Below, in pieces: positions 6,382 to 15,700 of a stretch of DNA of 24,053 bases; positions within the stretch are counted from its first letter, which is position 1, and every line of letters starts with the position of its first letter. Below the pieces are notes generated by a model that was given only the letters and a program-made list of their open reading frames with translations, ran no database searches and had not been told where the DNA came from. The stretch spans positions 1 through 24,053 of the forward strand of contig CALGGM010000179.1 in the NCBI GenBank assembly GCA_937915925.1, written 5' to 3'. Made by a program: the position numbers and the translations under genes. The DNA comes from an uncultured Clostridia bacterium. Lineage in GTDB: Bacteria; Bacillota; Clostridia; Christensenellales; CAG-138.

Positions 6382-7662
6382 CTACTCCTCTTCGATGCGT
6401 AAAATCTCCGCGCCGATCGCCTTAAACTTGCTGTCCAGATACTCGTACCCGCGGTCGATATAGCCGATGTTGTGCACGCGGGTTTCGCCGCCTGCGATCA
6501 GCCCCGCGATGATCAGAGCCGCGCCGGCGCGAAGATCGCTCGCCGAGATGTCGGTGCCGCGAAGCGCTTCCACGCCCTTGACGCGCGCGACGCGCTTTGC
6601 GATCGAAATGCTCGCGCCGAGCTTTCGAAGCTCCTTGACGTGGTTAAAGCGGTTCTCGAAGATGTTTTCCGTGATCACGCTCGTGCCGGAGGCGGTGGTG
6701 AGATACGCCATCATCGGCTGCTGCAGATCGGTCGGGAAGCCGGGGTAGACCATCGTGCGGAAGCTGACCGCGCGCGGACGGTCGTTCATCGTCACGCGCA
6801 GATAAAAGTCGCGTCCGTCGTCGCCCTCGATGACGCGCGCTCCGCTCTCCATGAGCTTTGCGGAGATCGCCTCCATGTGCGTGGGGATCACGTTTTTAAT
6901 GACCACGTCCCCGCGCGTCGCTGCGGCGGCGATCATGTACGTGCCGGTTTCGATCTGATCCGGAATGATCGAGTACGAACAGCCATGAAGCTTTTTGCGC
7001 CCCTGAATACGGATCACGTCGGTGCCAGCGCCGCGGACCGATGCGCCCATCATGTTCAAGAAGTTCGCCACGTCGACCACATGCGGCTCCTTTGCGACGT
7101 TCTGAAGCACCGTCGTGCCCTCCGCCCTGCACGCGGCGAGCATGACGTTGATCGTCGCGCCGACGGAAACGACGTCGAAAAAGATCTCCGCGCCCTTGAG
7201 CTTCGTCGCCTGCGCGCGAAGGACGTTTCGACTCTCGTCCATGTAGATCTTCGCGCCGAGCGCGCGCATGCCCTTGACGTGCTGATCGATGGGCCGTGGA
7301 CCGATGACGCAGCCGCCGGGCAGCGCCAGCTCGATCTCGCCGCACGCGCCGAGCATCGCGCCGAGCAGGTAGTACGACGCGCGCATGGAGCTGACGCGAT
7401 CGCTTGTCGCGTCGTGCGTGTTGATCGAGGACGGGTCGATGCGCATGCAGCCGCCCTCCGTCATGTCGACCTTCGCGCCGAGCCCTTCCAAAATCTCTTT
7501 GAGGCTCTCGACGTCCGCAATGTTCGGCAGGTTCTCCAGCACGCAGGGTTCCCCCGCAAGGATCGCCGCGGGAATGATCGCGACCGCCGCGTTCTTCGCG
7601 CCGCTGATCGTCACCGTTCCTTCAAGCCGTCTGCCGCCGTGGATGCTGTAAAAAGAATTCAT
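6382..7662 (-). CDS. murA: UDP-N-acetylglucosamine 1-carboxyvinyltransferase MurA
   Basis: First committed step of peptidoglycan synthesis: transfers enolpyruvate from PEP to UDP-GlcNAc in the cytoplasm. The protein has 426 residues, normal for the family. It has the N-terminal ISGAKNAA with the conserved Lys23, the NLPNIADV stretch, and the catalytic cysteine loop PGGCVIGPRPIDQH with Cys118, the residue attacked by fosfomycin in this family. EGTTVLQNVAKEPHVVDV and GFPTDLQQPMMAYLT follow further on. The ATG at 7662 has GAAGGAA about 8 bases upstream; a GTG two codons earlier sits too close to that site. A promoter lies at 7711-7739. The inverted R2 pair follows the stop codon. Whether this is the only MurA in the genome cannot be told. 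Confidence 0.97.
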   Translation of the reverse strand: MNSFYSIHGGRRLEGTVTISGAKNAAVAIIPAAILAGEPCVLENLPNIADVESLKEILEGLGAKVDMTEGGCMRIDPSSINTHDATSDRVSSMRASYYLLGAMLGACGEIELALPGGCVIGPRPIDQHVKGMRALGAKIYMDESRNVLRAQATKLKGAEIFFDVVSVGATINVMLAACRAEGTTVLQNVAKEPHVVDVANFLNMMGASVRGAGTDVIRIQGRKKLHGCSYSIIPDQIETGTYMIAAAATRGDVVIKNVIPTHMEAISAKLMESGARVIEGDDGRDFYLRVTMNDRPRAVSFRTMVYPGFPTDLQQPMMAYLTTASGTSVITENIFENRFNHVKELRKLGASISIAKRVARVKGVEALRGTDISASDLRAGAALIIAGLIAGGETRVHNIGYIDRGYEYLDSKFKAIGAEILRIEEE

Positions 7663-7710
7663 AATCACCGTTCCTTCGATGTTTAGATCAAAACAAAAAG
7701 CTTTCTATTT

Positions 7711-7739
7711 AGTTTAGCGGATTTTCCGTCTCCCGTCAA
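7711..7739 (-). promoter_or_regulatory. Promoter for murA
   Basis: On the minus strand TTGACG (7739-7734), a 17-base spacer and TAAACT (7716-7711) form a near-consensus sigma-A promoter. The -35 box contains the TGA stop codon of the upstream solute-binding-like gene, so murA can be transcribed independently of it. The predicted transcript start is near 7704, giving a leader of about 40 bases. Confidence 0.7.
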
Positions 7740-8584
7740 CCGTTTGTACCCCAATCGACGCCGAATGCGCGGCCCCATTCGGTAAACGTTCCGTCGCGCT
7801 GCCAGTCATAGAAGACCTCGTTGCACAGCTCGAGCAGAACGGAGTCCTTTTTTGCGATCGCGTAGTAGGGGATCTTGCCGATCTGGAAATCGAGGATGCG
7901 CGTGCGCGACTCGTGCCATGACGCCGCAACCGTGCGCGGCAGGCAAACGGCGTCCACCGTGCCCGCGCGAAGCTGCACCCGCATCGAATAGTAGTCCGCT
8001 GCGGGACGCACCACAAGCTCCGGCTCGACCGTGTCGAGGTAGTGGTACAGCAGCGTTTCCGAGGGCGTGCTTTCGAGCACCGCGACCGTCTTGCCCGCGA
8101 GCGTGTCGAAGGACTCGTACGCGAGGATCACGCACCGATCGGTGAAGAACGGCGCTTCGGACCGCGCGAACGCCTCCTGCGGGAACTCCTGCATGCTCAT
8201 CAGCACGAGATCGAGCTCGCCATCGTTCATGCGCCACGGCGCGGAATAGCGGTCGACCTCGACGAGCGACAGCCCCTCCGTGCTCCCGAAGATCAGCGTC
8301 GAAAGCCCCTCCGCAACCGAGCGCTCATAGCCCGCGCCGTTCTGATACATGCCCGCAAGGTCGGCGTCCACGCCCACGCGCAGCACGCCCGTGCTCCGGA
8401 TGACGTCGAGCTCCGCGCCCGACAGCACCGTCGCGGTCGGACGGTTGATCAAAACCAGCACCGCCAGAAGCAGCACGATCAGCGCGGCAACCAGGACCGG
8501 CTTGATCGGCAGCCGCTCCTGCCAGCCGGGTCTCGGTCCCCGCTTCTTTTTCTGTTGTATGGTTTCGTTAAATTTTGTTTCCAC
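7736..8584 (-). CDS. Membrane-anchored solute-binding-protein family 3 (amino acid ABC-type) homologue
   Basis: From the GTG at 8584 the product has 282 residues: a basic cytoplasmic tail (KKKRGPRPGWQERLPIKP), one membrane segment (about residues 28-46, VLVAALIVLLLAVLVLI), then an extracellular two-lobe domain. SBP_bac_3 marks are TGVLRVGVDADLAGMYQ, APFFTDRCVILAYESFDTLAGKTVAVLES and the C-terminal LLELCNEVFYDWQRDGTFTEWG. There is no lipobox cysteine, so it is held by the N-terminal helix. No permease or ATPase gene is adjacent, so it may serve a distant transporter or act as a sensor (inference). The start is uncertain: no ATG is available, GTG 8584 has only a weak purine-rich site, and TTG 8653 would begin inside an R2 repeat. 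Confidence 0.85.
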   Translation of the reverse strand: METKFNETIQQKKKRGPRPGWQERLPIKPVLVAALIVLLLAVLVLINRPTATVLSGAELDVIRSTGVLRVGVDADLAGMYQNGAGYERSVAEGLSTLIFGSTEGLSLVEVDRYSAPWRMNDGELDLVLMSMQEFPQEAFARSEAPFFTDRCVILAYESFDTLAGKTVAVLESTPSETLLYHYLDTVEPELVVRPAADYYSMRVQLRAGTVDAVCLPRTVAASWHESRTRILDFQIGKIPYYAIAKKDSVLLELCNEVFYDWQRDGTFTEWGRAFGVDWGTNG

Positions 8585-8623
8585 GCCGTCTGCTCTGACC
8601 GTCTGAAAAATTGCGGAATAAGA

Positions 8624-8671
8624 GGCTTCCCCTTGCGGGGAATCTGTCAGCAAAGCTGACGGATGAGGTAT
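8624..8671 (+). repeat. R2 two-hairpin repeat in the 5' region of the solute-binding-like gene
   Basis: GGCTTCCCCTTGCGGGGAA, then CTGTCAGC-aaa-GCTGACGG and ATGAGG: the R2 order of head hairpin, core hairpin and GAGG tail. It lies between the extended -10 promoter at 8694-8699 and the probable GTG start at 8584, so it would be in the leader RNA (or encode the first ten codons if TTG 8653 were used). Confidence 0.68.
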
Positions 8672-8693
8672 CTCACCATCCTATCCCAATGAT

Positions 8694-8699
8694 ATTATA
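8694..8699 (-). promoter_or_regulatory. Extended -10 promoter for the solute-binding-like gene
   Basis: The minus strand reads TTTGCTATAAT: a perfect TATAAT preceded by TG one base upstream (extended -10). The -35 region (around 8717-8722) is T-rich and weak. Predicted start is near 8687. It is divergent from the thpR promoter, with only about 35 bases between the two -10 and -35 elements. Confidence 0.55.
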
Positions 8700-8731
8700 G
8701 CAAAGTTTTTATAAATAGAAAAGAAGAAAGC

Positions 8732-8760
8732 TATACAAACCGGCAAAAAAATCGTATAAT
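8732..8760 (+). promoter_or_regulatory. Promoter for thpR (and possibly the addB-addA genes)
   Basis: TATACA (8732-8737), a 17-base spacer and a perfect TATAAT (8755-8760), followed by GAAAGGAG and the thpR ATG at 8790. This is the only clear plus-strand promoter before addB. Confidence 0.65.
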
Positions 8761-8789
8761 GTAGACAATCATCCGAAAGGAGACGCATC

Positions 8790-9311
8790 ATGCGCTTGTT
8801 TATCGCCATACCGCTGCCCAAGGATGTGCAGCGCGCCGTCCTCACCGCACAGGAGGGGCTTCGCTCCGTCAGCACCGCGGGACGCTTCGTCCCCGCGGGG
8901 AACCACCACATCACCCTGCGGTTCTTGGGCGAGAGCAGCGCGCTTGCGGATATCGCATCCGCCATGCACGAGGCGGTGAAGGACGCGCGTCCGTTCCTTC
9001 TGCGGCTCGGCGCGCTCGGTTCGTTCACGCACGGCGGCGCGCGGACGAGCTATCTTTCCGTCGGCGGCGATCTCGACGAGCTCAATCGCATCCACGAAAC
9101 GCTCGAAGCGGCGCTTTACGAGTACGGCTTCGCGGGCGGCAAGGTGCGCTTTACGCCGCACATCACGCTTGCGCGCGCGGTCGAGCACGGGGATCTTTCA
9201 GCGGTCACCGTTCCGAACGCGGCGTTTACCGCGCGCTCGATCGTGCTCTTTGAAAGCGCCAACGAAAACGGGCGCATGGTCTATACGCCCGTGCATACGG
9301 AGACGTTTTAG
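8790..9311 (+). CDS. thpR: RNA 2',3'-cyclic phosphodiesterase (2H family, LigT/ThpR)
   Basis: Opens 2',3'-cyclic phosphates on RNA ends; historically called 2'-5' RNA ligase. At 173 residues it has the usual length. The two signature HxTx motifs are present: HHITLRFLG (His40, Thr42) and FTPHITLARA (His124, Thr126), preceded by the family start MRLFIAIPLPKDVQ. ATG at 8790 has GAAAGGAG about 7 bases upstream and its own promoter at 8732-8760. It stands upstream of addB in the same direction, separated by an R3 repeat. Physiological role in bacteria is not settled. Confidence 0.95.
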   Translation: MRLFIAIPLPKDVQRAVLTAQEGLRSVSTAGRFVPAGNHHITLRFLGESSALADIASAMHEAVKDARPFLLRLGALGSFTHGGARTSYLSVGGDLDELNRIHETLEAALYEYGFAGGKVRFTPHITLARAVEHGDLSAVTVPNAAFTARSIVLFESANENGRMVYTPVHTETF

Positions 9312-9447
9312 AAAAGAGAGAAGAGAGAAGAGTGAAGAGGGAAGAGTGAAGAGATCGGGAAGGTTTTCCGCCGGAAAACCATCCCATCATTCTACGTTTC
9401 ATTCTGCATTCTGCGTTCTACATTCTGCATTGACATCGATCCGGAGG
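9312..9447 (+). repeat. Dispersed repeat R3, second copy
   Basis: Immediately after the thpR stop: a purine arm of GAGAAGAGTGAAGAG-like units, the central hairpin GGTTTTCC-gcc-GGAAAACC, then a pyrimidine arm of ATTCTGCATTCTGCGTTCTA-type units. It matches the copy at 2065-2156 in layout and in the 'GGAAGGTTTTCC' core. It fills nearly the whole space to the addB ribosome binding site. No promoter or T-run terminator is visible here. Confidence 0.72.
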
Positions 9448-9451
9448 CTTT

Positions 9452-12400
9452 ATGGCATCTTTGACGGTCTTTAAGGGCGGTGCGCACACCGGAAAGAGCA
9501 CCGCTTTATACGAAAGCATACGCCTGCACAGGGAGGCGGGGGAGCACGCGATCCTGCTCGTTCCGGAGCAGGCGACGTATGCCGCCGAGCAAAAGCTGTG
9601 CGAGCGGCTCGGCGGGCTTCTCGGCGTGGAGGTATACAGCTTTGAGCGCTTCTCCGAGCGGCTTCTTTCGCGGCTCGGAAAGGTGCGACCGTTTCTGTCC
9701 GTCGAGGGCAGGCACATGGTTCTGCGTCGGGCGGCGTACAGGACGCGCGGCGAGCTCACCGTCTTTTCGCGCGTGTCGCAGTCGCGCGGGTTTGCCGAGG
9801 AAATGGACGGGTGGATCGGTCGGTTCAAGCAAAGCTGCATCACGCCCGAGGACCTTGAACGGGCGCTTTCCACGCTCGATCCGAACACGCTTCTTTATCG
9901 AAAGCTGCATGACATCCATCTCATCTATCGCGAAAGCGAATCGTTCCTTGCCGAGCGGTATCTGACCGCGCAGGATCTTTTGACCGAGGCGCTTGGGGTT
10001 TTGAAGGACGCGGAGCTTTCCGACGTCGACGTGTTCGTCGACGATCTCGACCGCTCGCGCGAGCAGGTATTAAGGCTTTTAAAAGGCATTATCGCGCACG
10101 CAAAGAGCGTCACCGTCACCATGCGCGCCGAGCCCGATCCCGCGTTGACTGCGCTGTTCGCGCCCGAACAGGCGAGGGAGGACGCGCTGTTCGCGTTCTG
10201 CGCCGAGCGCGGCATCCCGTTTTCCGAGCGCACGTTTACGGAGCAGAGCGCGCCGGTCGATCCCGCGCTGAACCACCTTTGCCGCGAGCTGTTCTCCGAA
10301 AACCAAAGACCCTACGGGGCGGAGACCGACGCGGTCCGCGTCACGGGCTACGCCACACAGACGCTCGAAGCGGATATGACCGCCGACCGCATCTTAGAGC
10401 TTGTCAAGGCGGACGAAACGCTGCGCTATTCCGATATCGCGATCGTCGTTTCCTCGCTCGATACCTACGCGCCGCTCCTTCGGCGCGCGTTCCGGCTTCG
10501 CAGGATCCCGCTGTTTTTCGACGCGTCCCGTCCGATCCTCGGGCACGCGGCGACCGATTTTGTGCTGTCCTCGGTGCGCGCGGCGGTAAAATCGCTGAAC
10601 GTCGACGACCTTTTGCATGTTCTGAAAAGCGGCTACGCGAACGTAAGCGCCTTCGATACGGAGATCTTTGAAAACTATCTGCTCCGCTACGGGCTTTTCG
10701 GAAGCAGCTTGAAGGAGCCGCTGACCGTCGGCGAGGTGCCGGAGGAAGCCGAGCGCGTACGCGCCGCCGTCGTGCCGGGACTGCTTGCGTTAAAGGACGC
10801 GCTCCAAGGCAAAACCGCCGGGGAAAAGGTGCGCGGCGTTTACGCGTATCTTCGTGAGACGGGGTTAAAGGACCGGCTTTCCGCCGAGGCGGAGGAGATG
10901 CTTCGCATGGGCGATCACGAGAGCGCGCAGACCTATGCGCAGATGTGGAACACGCTGATGACGCTGTTCTCGCAGCTGGACGCGATCATGGGCGACGTGC
11001 AGATGGGACAGAAGGAATTCTGCGCGCTTCTGGAGGAGGGACTTTCGAGCTATCAGATCGGCGTGCTGCCGGGAAGCTCGGATCAGGTCGTGCTCGGTGA
11101 TCTCGTGCGCACGCGCTTAAACCGCAGCAGGGTGCTGTTTTTGCTTGGCTGCACGGAGGGCGTGTTCCCGCCGTCGAGAAGCGACGACGCGCTCTTAAAC
11201 GACGCGGAGCTGAAGCGCATGGAGGCGAGCGGGCTTTCGGTGTGGGGCAACACGGCGCTTTTGAGCGCGGCGGATCGGCTGCAGCTGTACACGCTTTTGA
11301 GCAAGGCGACCGAGCGCGTGTATTTTTCGTACCCTTCGTCGGGCGCGGGAGGCGATCTGGTCGCGTCGCCGATCCTTTCCACGGTCGAACGGCTGTTTCC
11401 GAAGCTCAACGTTCCAATGCTGCTTTCGGAGGGCGACCGCATCCCGGCAAACGAGGAGGTCGGGTTTTTGAAGCTGTCCGCGCTGCTGCGCGACTACACG
11501 ACGGACGGGTACATCGGAAAACAGCTCCCGCCGCTTTTAGACTATTATCGGAACGATCCGGACTACCGCGAAACGACCGAGGCGCTTTTGGACGGACGCG
11601 CGGGAACGCGGCCGGAGGTGCAGCTTGGGAGGACGCTTGCCCGCGCGCTGTATCGGGAAGCGCCGCTGATGAGCGCAAGCCGGCTCGAACAGTTCTACAG
11701 ATGCCCGTTTGCGCAGTATCTCAAATACGGACTGCGCGCCGAGGAGCGCAAGGAGGCGACGGAGCGCGCGGACAACGTCGGCACGTTCCTGCACGACGCG
11801 CTCGACGCGTTCGTCAAGACCGCGCAGGCGGACGGCAGGGACCTTCGCGCGATGACCGAGGCGGACGCGGACGCGATCCTCGACCGCATCCTGCCCCCGC
11901 TGATCGCGTCGCACAACGACGGGATCTTCGAGCGCAACGTCCGCAGCCGCGAGGCGCTGATCGTGCGCATCCGCATGATCCGCTGGTGCGCGTACTCGGT
12001 GCTTCGGCAGATCCGCGGCGGGAAGTTCACCGTCGCGGCGACGGAGGCGAGCTTCGGCATGGGCGAGGGATTGAAGCCCGTTTCGCTCGTGCTGTCGGAC
12101 GGAACGCGCATCGGCGTGTACGGCAAGATCGACCGCATCGACAAAACGCCGGATGGAAGGCTGTTCCGCATCGTGGATTATAAGACGGGCAGAAACCACA
12201 ATTTCGACCCGACGAAGTTCAAAAGCGGCGAGACGATCCAGCTCCCGCTGTATCTCGAAGCCGCAAAGCAGCTCGGCGGCGAAGCGGTCGGCATGTACTA
12301 CATGCCGTTGACCGCCGACGCGCCGGAGAGCGCCGACGAGACGCCGATGAACCCGCTGTCCGGCGTGACCGCGAGCGACGCCGAGGCGATCGAAGCGGGC

Positions 12401-12709
12401 GACGCCGCGTTCGACCGCAAGTCCGCGCTGATCCGAAAGCTCACGCTGAAAAAGACCGGCGAGTACGCGGGCGATCTCGCCACGCGCGAGCAGCTTGAAG
12501 ATTTGAAGGATCAGGCGCTTCATACGGCGGCAAGCGCCGCGGAGCGCATCTTAAACGGCGAAGCGGACATCTATCCGACCAAGAGCGCGTGCACGTTCTG
12601 CCCGTTCTCGGCGGTCTGCCGCTTCGACCGGCAGCTCGGCTGCCGCACGCGCGTCGTGCCGACGCTGGAGCTTGACGACCTTCTGAACGAAGGAGGTGAA
12701 ACGAAATGA
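9452..12709 (+). CDS. addB: ATP-dependent helicase/nuclease subunit AddB
   Basis: Subunit of AddAB, the Bacillota functional equivalent of RecBCD: it resects double-strand breaks, recognises Chi and prepares 3' ends for RecA. The protein has 1085 residues (Bacillus AddB is about 1160). The N-terminal Walker A-like GGAHTGKS is at 9-16. The C-terminal RecB-type nuclease has GKIDRIDKTPDG and the DYKTG motif at about 909. The iron-sulphur cluster cysteines are complete: Cys751 in FYRCPFAQYLKYG, then Cys1047, Cys1050 and Cys1056 in CTFCPFSAVCRFD. The start follows CCGGAGG. The stop overlaps the addA ATG by 4 bases (ATGA), giving tight coupling of the two subunits. Nothing appears broken. Confidence 0.96.
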   Translation: MASLTVFKGGAHTGKSTALYESIRLHREAGEHAILLVPEQATYAAEQKLCERLGGLLGVEVYSFERFSERLLSRLGKVRPFLSVEGRHMVLRRAAYRTRGELTVFSRVSQSRGFAEEMDGWIGRFKQSCITPEDLERALSTLDPNTLLYRKLHDIHLIYRESESFLAERYLTAQDLLTEALGVLKDAELSDVDVFVDDLDRSREQVLRLLKGIIAHAKSVTVTMRAEPDPALTALFAPEQAREDALFAFCAERGIPFSERTFTEQSAPVDPALNHLCRELFSENQRPYGAETDAVRVTGYATQTLEADMTADRILELVKADETLRYSDIAIVVSSLDTYAPLLRRAFRLRRIPLFFDASRPILGHAATDFVLSSVRAAVKSLNVDDLLHVLKSGYANVSAFDTEIFENYLLRYGLFGSSLKEPLTVGEVPEEAERVRAAVVPGLLALKDALQGKTAGEKVRGVYAYLRETGLKDRLSAEAEEMLRMGDHESAQTYAQMWNTLMTLFSQLDAIMGDVQMGQKEFCALLEEGLSSYQIGVLPGSSDQVVLGDLVRTRLNRSRVLFLLGCTEGVFPPSRSDDALLNDAELKRMEASGLSVWGNTALLSAADRLQLYTLLSKATERVYFSYPSSGAGGDLVASPILSTVERLFPKLNVPMLLSEGDRIPANEEVGFLKLSALLRDYTTDGYIGKQLPPLLDYYRNDPDYRETTEALLDGRAGTRPEVQLGRTLARALYREAPLMSASRLEQFYRCPFAQYLKYGLRAEERKEATERADNVGTFLHDALDAFVKTAQADGRDLRAMTEADADAILDRILPPLIASHNDGIFERNVRSREALIVRIRMIRWCAYSVLRQIRGGKFTVAATEASFGMGEGLKPVSLVLSDGTRIGVYGKIDRIDKTPDGRLFRIVDYKTGRNHNFDPTKFKSGETIQLPLYLEAAKQLGGEAVGMYYMPLTADAPESADETPMNPLSGVTASDAEAIEAGDAAFDRKSALIRKLTLKKTGEYAGDLATREQLEDLKDQALHTAASAAERILNGEADIYPTKSACTFCPFSAVCRFDRQLGCRTRVVPTLELDDLLNEGGETK

Positions 12710-15700
12710 GCTTTACGCCCGAACAGCAGGACGCCATCTTAAAGGACGGCAATCTGATCGTGTCCGCGGCGGCGGGCGCGGGCAAAACGACCGTGCTCAC
12801 CGAGCGCGTGTATCGGCTCGTTTCCGAGGGCATGCCGATCGACCGCATGCTGGTACTGACCTTTACGCGCGCGGCGGCTGGCGAAATGAAAACGCGCATC
12901 TCAAAGCGCCTTTCCGAAGCCGCGGCGAACGCCTCCGAACGGACGGCCGCGTACTATCGCGAGCAGGCGGCGGCGGTGGCGAACGCGAGCATTTCCACGA
13001 TCGACGCGTTCTGCGCGAAGGTCGTGTTCCGCCATTTCTTCCGCGTCGGGCTCACGCCGTCGTGCAAGACGCTCGACGAGACCGAGACCGCCGTGCTGAA
13101 AGCTGAGGCGCGCGACGCCGCGCTCGAAGCGTTTGCGCGCGAGCGGGCGGAGGACTACCGCCTTCTGATCGTCGCGTTCGGCAGCGAGCCTGCGCTGATC
13201 GAGACGGTGCAGGACCTTGACCTGTACCTGTCCGCACAGCCCGACCCGAACGCCTGGCTCGATCAAAGCGAGGCGGCGCTGGACGACGACAACGCGCTGC
13301 ACGTTGAGATCGAGCGCTCGCTTGCGTATGACCGGAATCGGCTGTTAAGCCACATTTCCGAGCTGCAGGCGGAGGCGGATAAGCTTCCCCCGTCGTGCGA
13401 AAAGGTGCTGAGCGTGCTGTACGATCTCATGAGCCGGGCGCGCGGCGCGCTTCTCATGGACACGCGCGAAGGGTATGCCGCAGCGCTTTCTGCGATCACG
13501 GACATCAAGGACCAGGCGCGCTTCCCCGCGGACTTCCCCGCGGAGGAGCGGGAGGGCGTGAAGAACGCGAAGCAGGCGCTTCGTAAGCTTGTCAAGGAGC
13601 AGGCGGAGCGGCACGCGGTCCCGTTCGACGCGATCCGCGCGGACGAGCGGCAGGCGACGCCGATCCTGAAGGCGTTCTATGCGCTGATGCGCGCGTACCT
13701 TGCGGCGTTTGCCGACCTGAAGCGCGAGCGCAACGCGATCGATTTTTCCGATCTCGAGCATATGACCATCGAGATCTTAAAGGACGACGAGATCGCCGCG
13801 GAATACCGCGAGCGGTATCTTACGATCATCGTCGACGAGTATCAGGACAGTAACCGCGTGCAGGAAACGATCTTAAACCGCATCGCGCGGCAGGGCGGGC
13901 TGTTCTTTGTCGGCGACGTCAAGCAGTCGATCTATCGGTTCCGCATGGCGGAGCCGCGGCTGTTTCTCGAAAAGTGCCGCGATTTTCACGGGGAGGCGGG
14001 CACGCGGATCGATCTCGGTCACAACTTCCGCTCCGGCAAGGCGGTCATCGACACGGTGAACGCGGCGTTCTCGACGCTGATGCGCGAGCCGGTCGCGGGC
14101 ATCGAGTATGACAGTCGCGCCGCGCTGAAGCAGGGCGCAAGCGTGCCGGACGGCAAAGCGGAACTGCATCTGTTCGCGAAGGAGAACGACGCCGACGATG
14201 AGGAAACGCTGGAGGACGCCGAGGCGGAGGCGCGGTTTGCCGCGCGCGTGATCCTCGAACGCAAGGCACAGCCCGTCGACGACGGCAGAAGCGAGCGCGC
14301 GTGCCGGTACGACGACTTCGCCGTGCTGCTGCGCAACAAAAATCACGCAAGGGTCTGGGCGCAGACGCTGTCCGCGGCGGGCATTCCGTGCTATACGCAA
14401 TCCTCGGGCGGGTATTTCGACTCGATCGAGGTCAAGCTTCTGATGAGCCTTCTTGCGGTGCTCGATAACCGCAGACAGGACATTCCGCTTTTGGCGGTGC
14501 TCCGCTCGCCGCTGTTCGGCTTTACGGACGAAGAACTTTCGCGCATCCGCATGGGCGGCAAAAAATGCGCACTGCTCGACAGCCTGATCGACGCAAGGGA
14601 GCGCGAGCCGAAGGTCGCGGCGTTTTTCGAAACGCTGGCGCACTGGCAGGCGCTTTCGCGCCGCATCCCGCTCGGCGATCTCATCGGGCTGATCCTCGAC
14701 GAAACGCATTACCGCGAGCTGGTAGGCGCGCTCGTCGGCGGCGATCAAAGGCTTGCGAACCTCGACGCGCTCGTGCGCGAGGCGGCGTCGTGCGACGCGG
14801 CGGGCGTCAGCGGCGTACACGGTTTTCTGCGGTTCATGGAAAACGTCCGGGCGACGCAAAAGCTCGGCGCGGCGGCGACCGTCACGGCGGACGTCGTGCG
14901 CATCATGACCGTGCATGCGTCGAAGGGGCTCGAATTCCCGTTCGTCTTTTACGGCGGGCTCGGCGGCATGTTCAACCGGCAGGACGAGCAAAAGTCCCTG
15001 ATCCCGTCCGAGCCGTTCGGCGCGGGGCTCCGGTACGCGGACGAGTTCGGCGTGAAGCACGAAACGCTCGCGCATGAAAACGCGGCGCACGCGGCTTCGG
15101 ACGCGGCATGGGCGGAGGAGCTGCGCGTGCTGTACGTGGGCATGACCCGCGCAAAGCAGGAGCTGTATCTTTTGGGCTCGCTGAAAAACGGCGAGAAGCG
15201 CATCGCGTCGCTTTCCGAGCCGTCGCTGCTTTCGATCCGCAAATGCAATTCGGCGCTGTCGCTTCTGATGCTGTCGCTGAACGGGCATATGTCCATGCCG
15301 CTGCATAAAAAGAGCGAGTTTGCGGGTCCCGGCATGCGCGAGCATCGGTTCGCGATCCCGCAGCCGACGCGCACGGAGCAGGAGGACCTGCGGCGCGCGT
15401 TCGCGTGGGACTATCCGCATCCGACGGTCGACACGCTGCCGGACAAGACCTCGGTCACGGGGCTTGAGCGCGACGAAACGCCGGACTTTTACGAGCCCGC
15501 GTTCGAATCGGGCTACGACGTGCTTTCGGAGGGCAGCGCGGTACACCGCGTGCTCGAACGCATGCCGCTCGATCCTGAACGGCGCGAAGCGTATCTCAAG
15601 GAGATCCCGGACGTCACGCCGCGCCACGCGGAGGCGATCCGCGCGTTTGCGGGTTCCGCGCTGTTCAAGCGCATGGCGGCGTCCAAGCGCGTCGAGCGCG

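Noticed and set aside
6472..7686. 404-codon open frame on the plus strand opposite murA
   Set aside because: It lies wholly antisense to a clear murA; its composition is Arg/His/Asp-rich as expected from reading GC-rich coding DNA backwards, and no ribosome site or family motif is seen.
13873..15627. 584-codon open frame on the minus strand opposite addA
   Set aside because: Antisense shadow of addA, rich in Arg, Val, Leu and Asp, with no recognisable motif.
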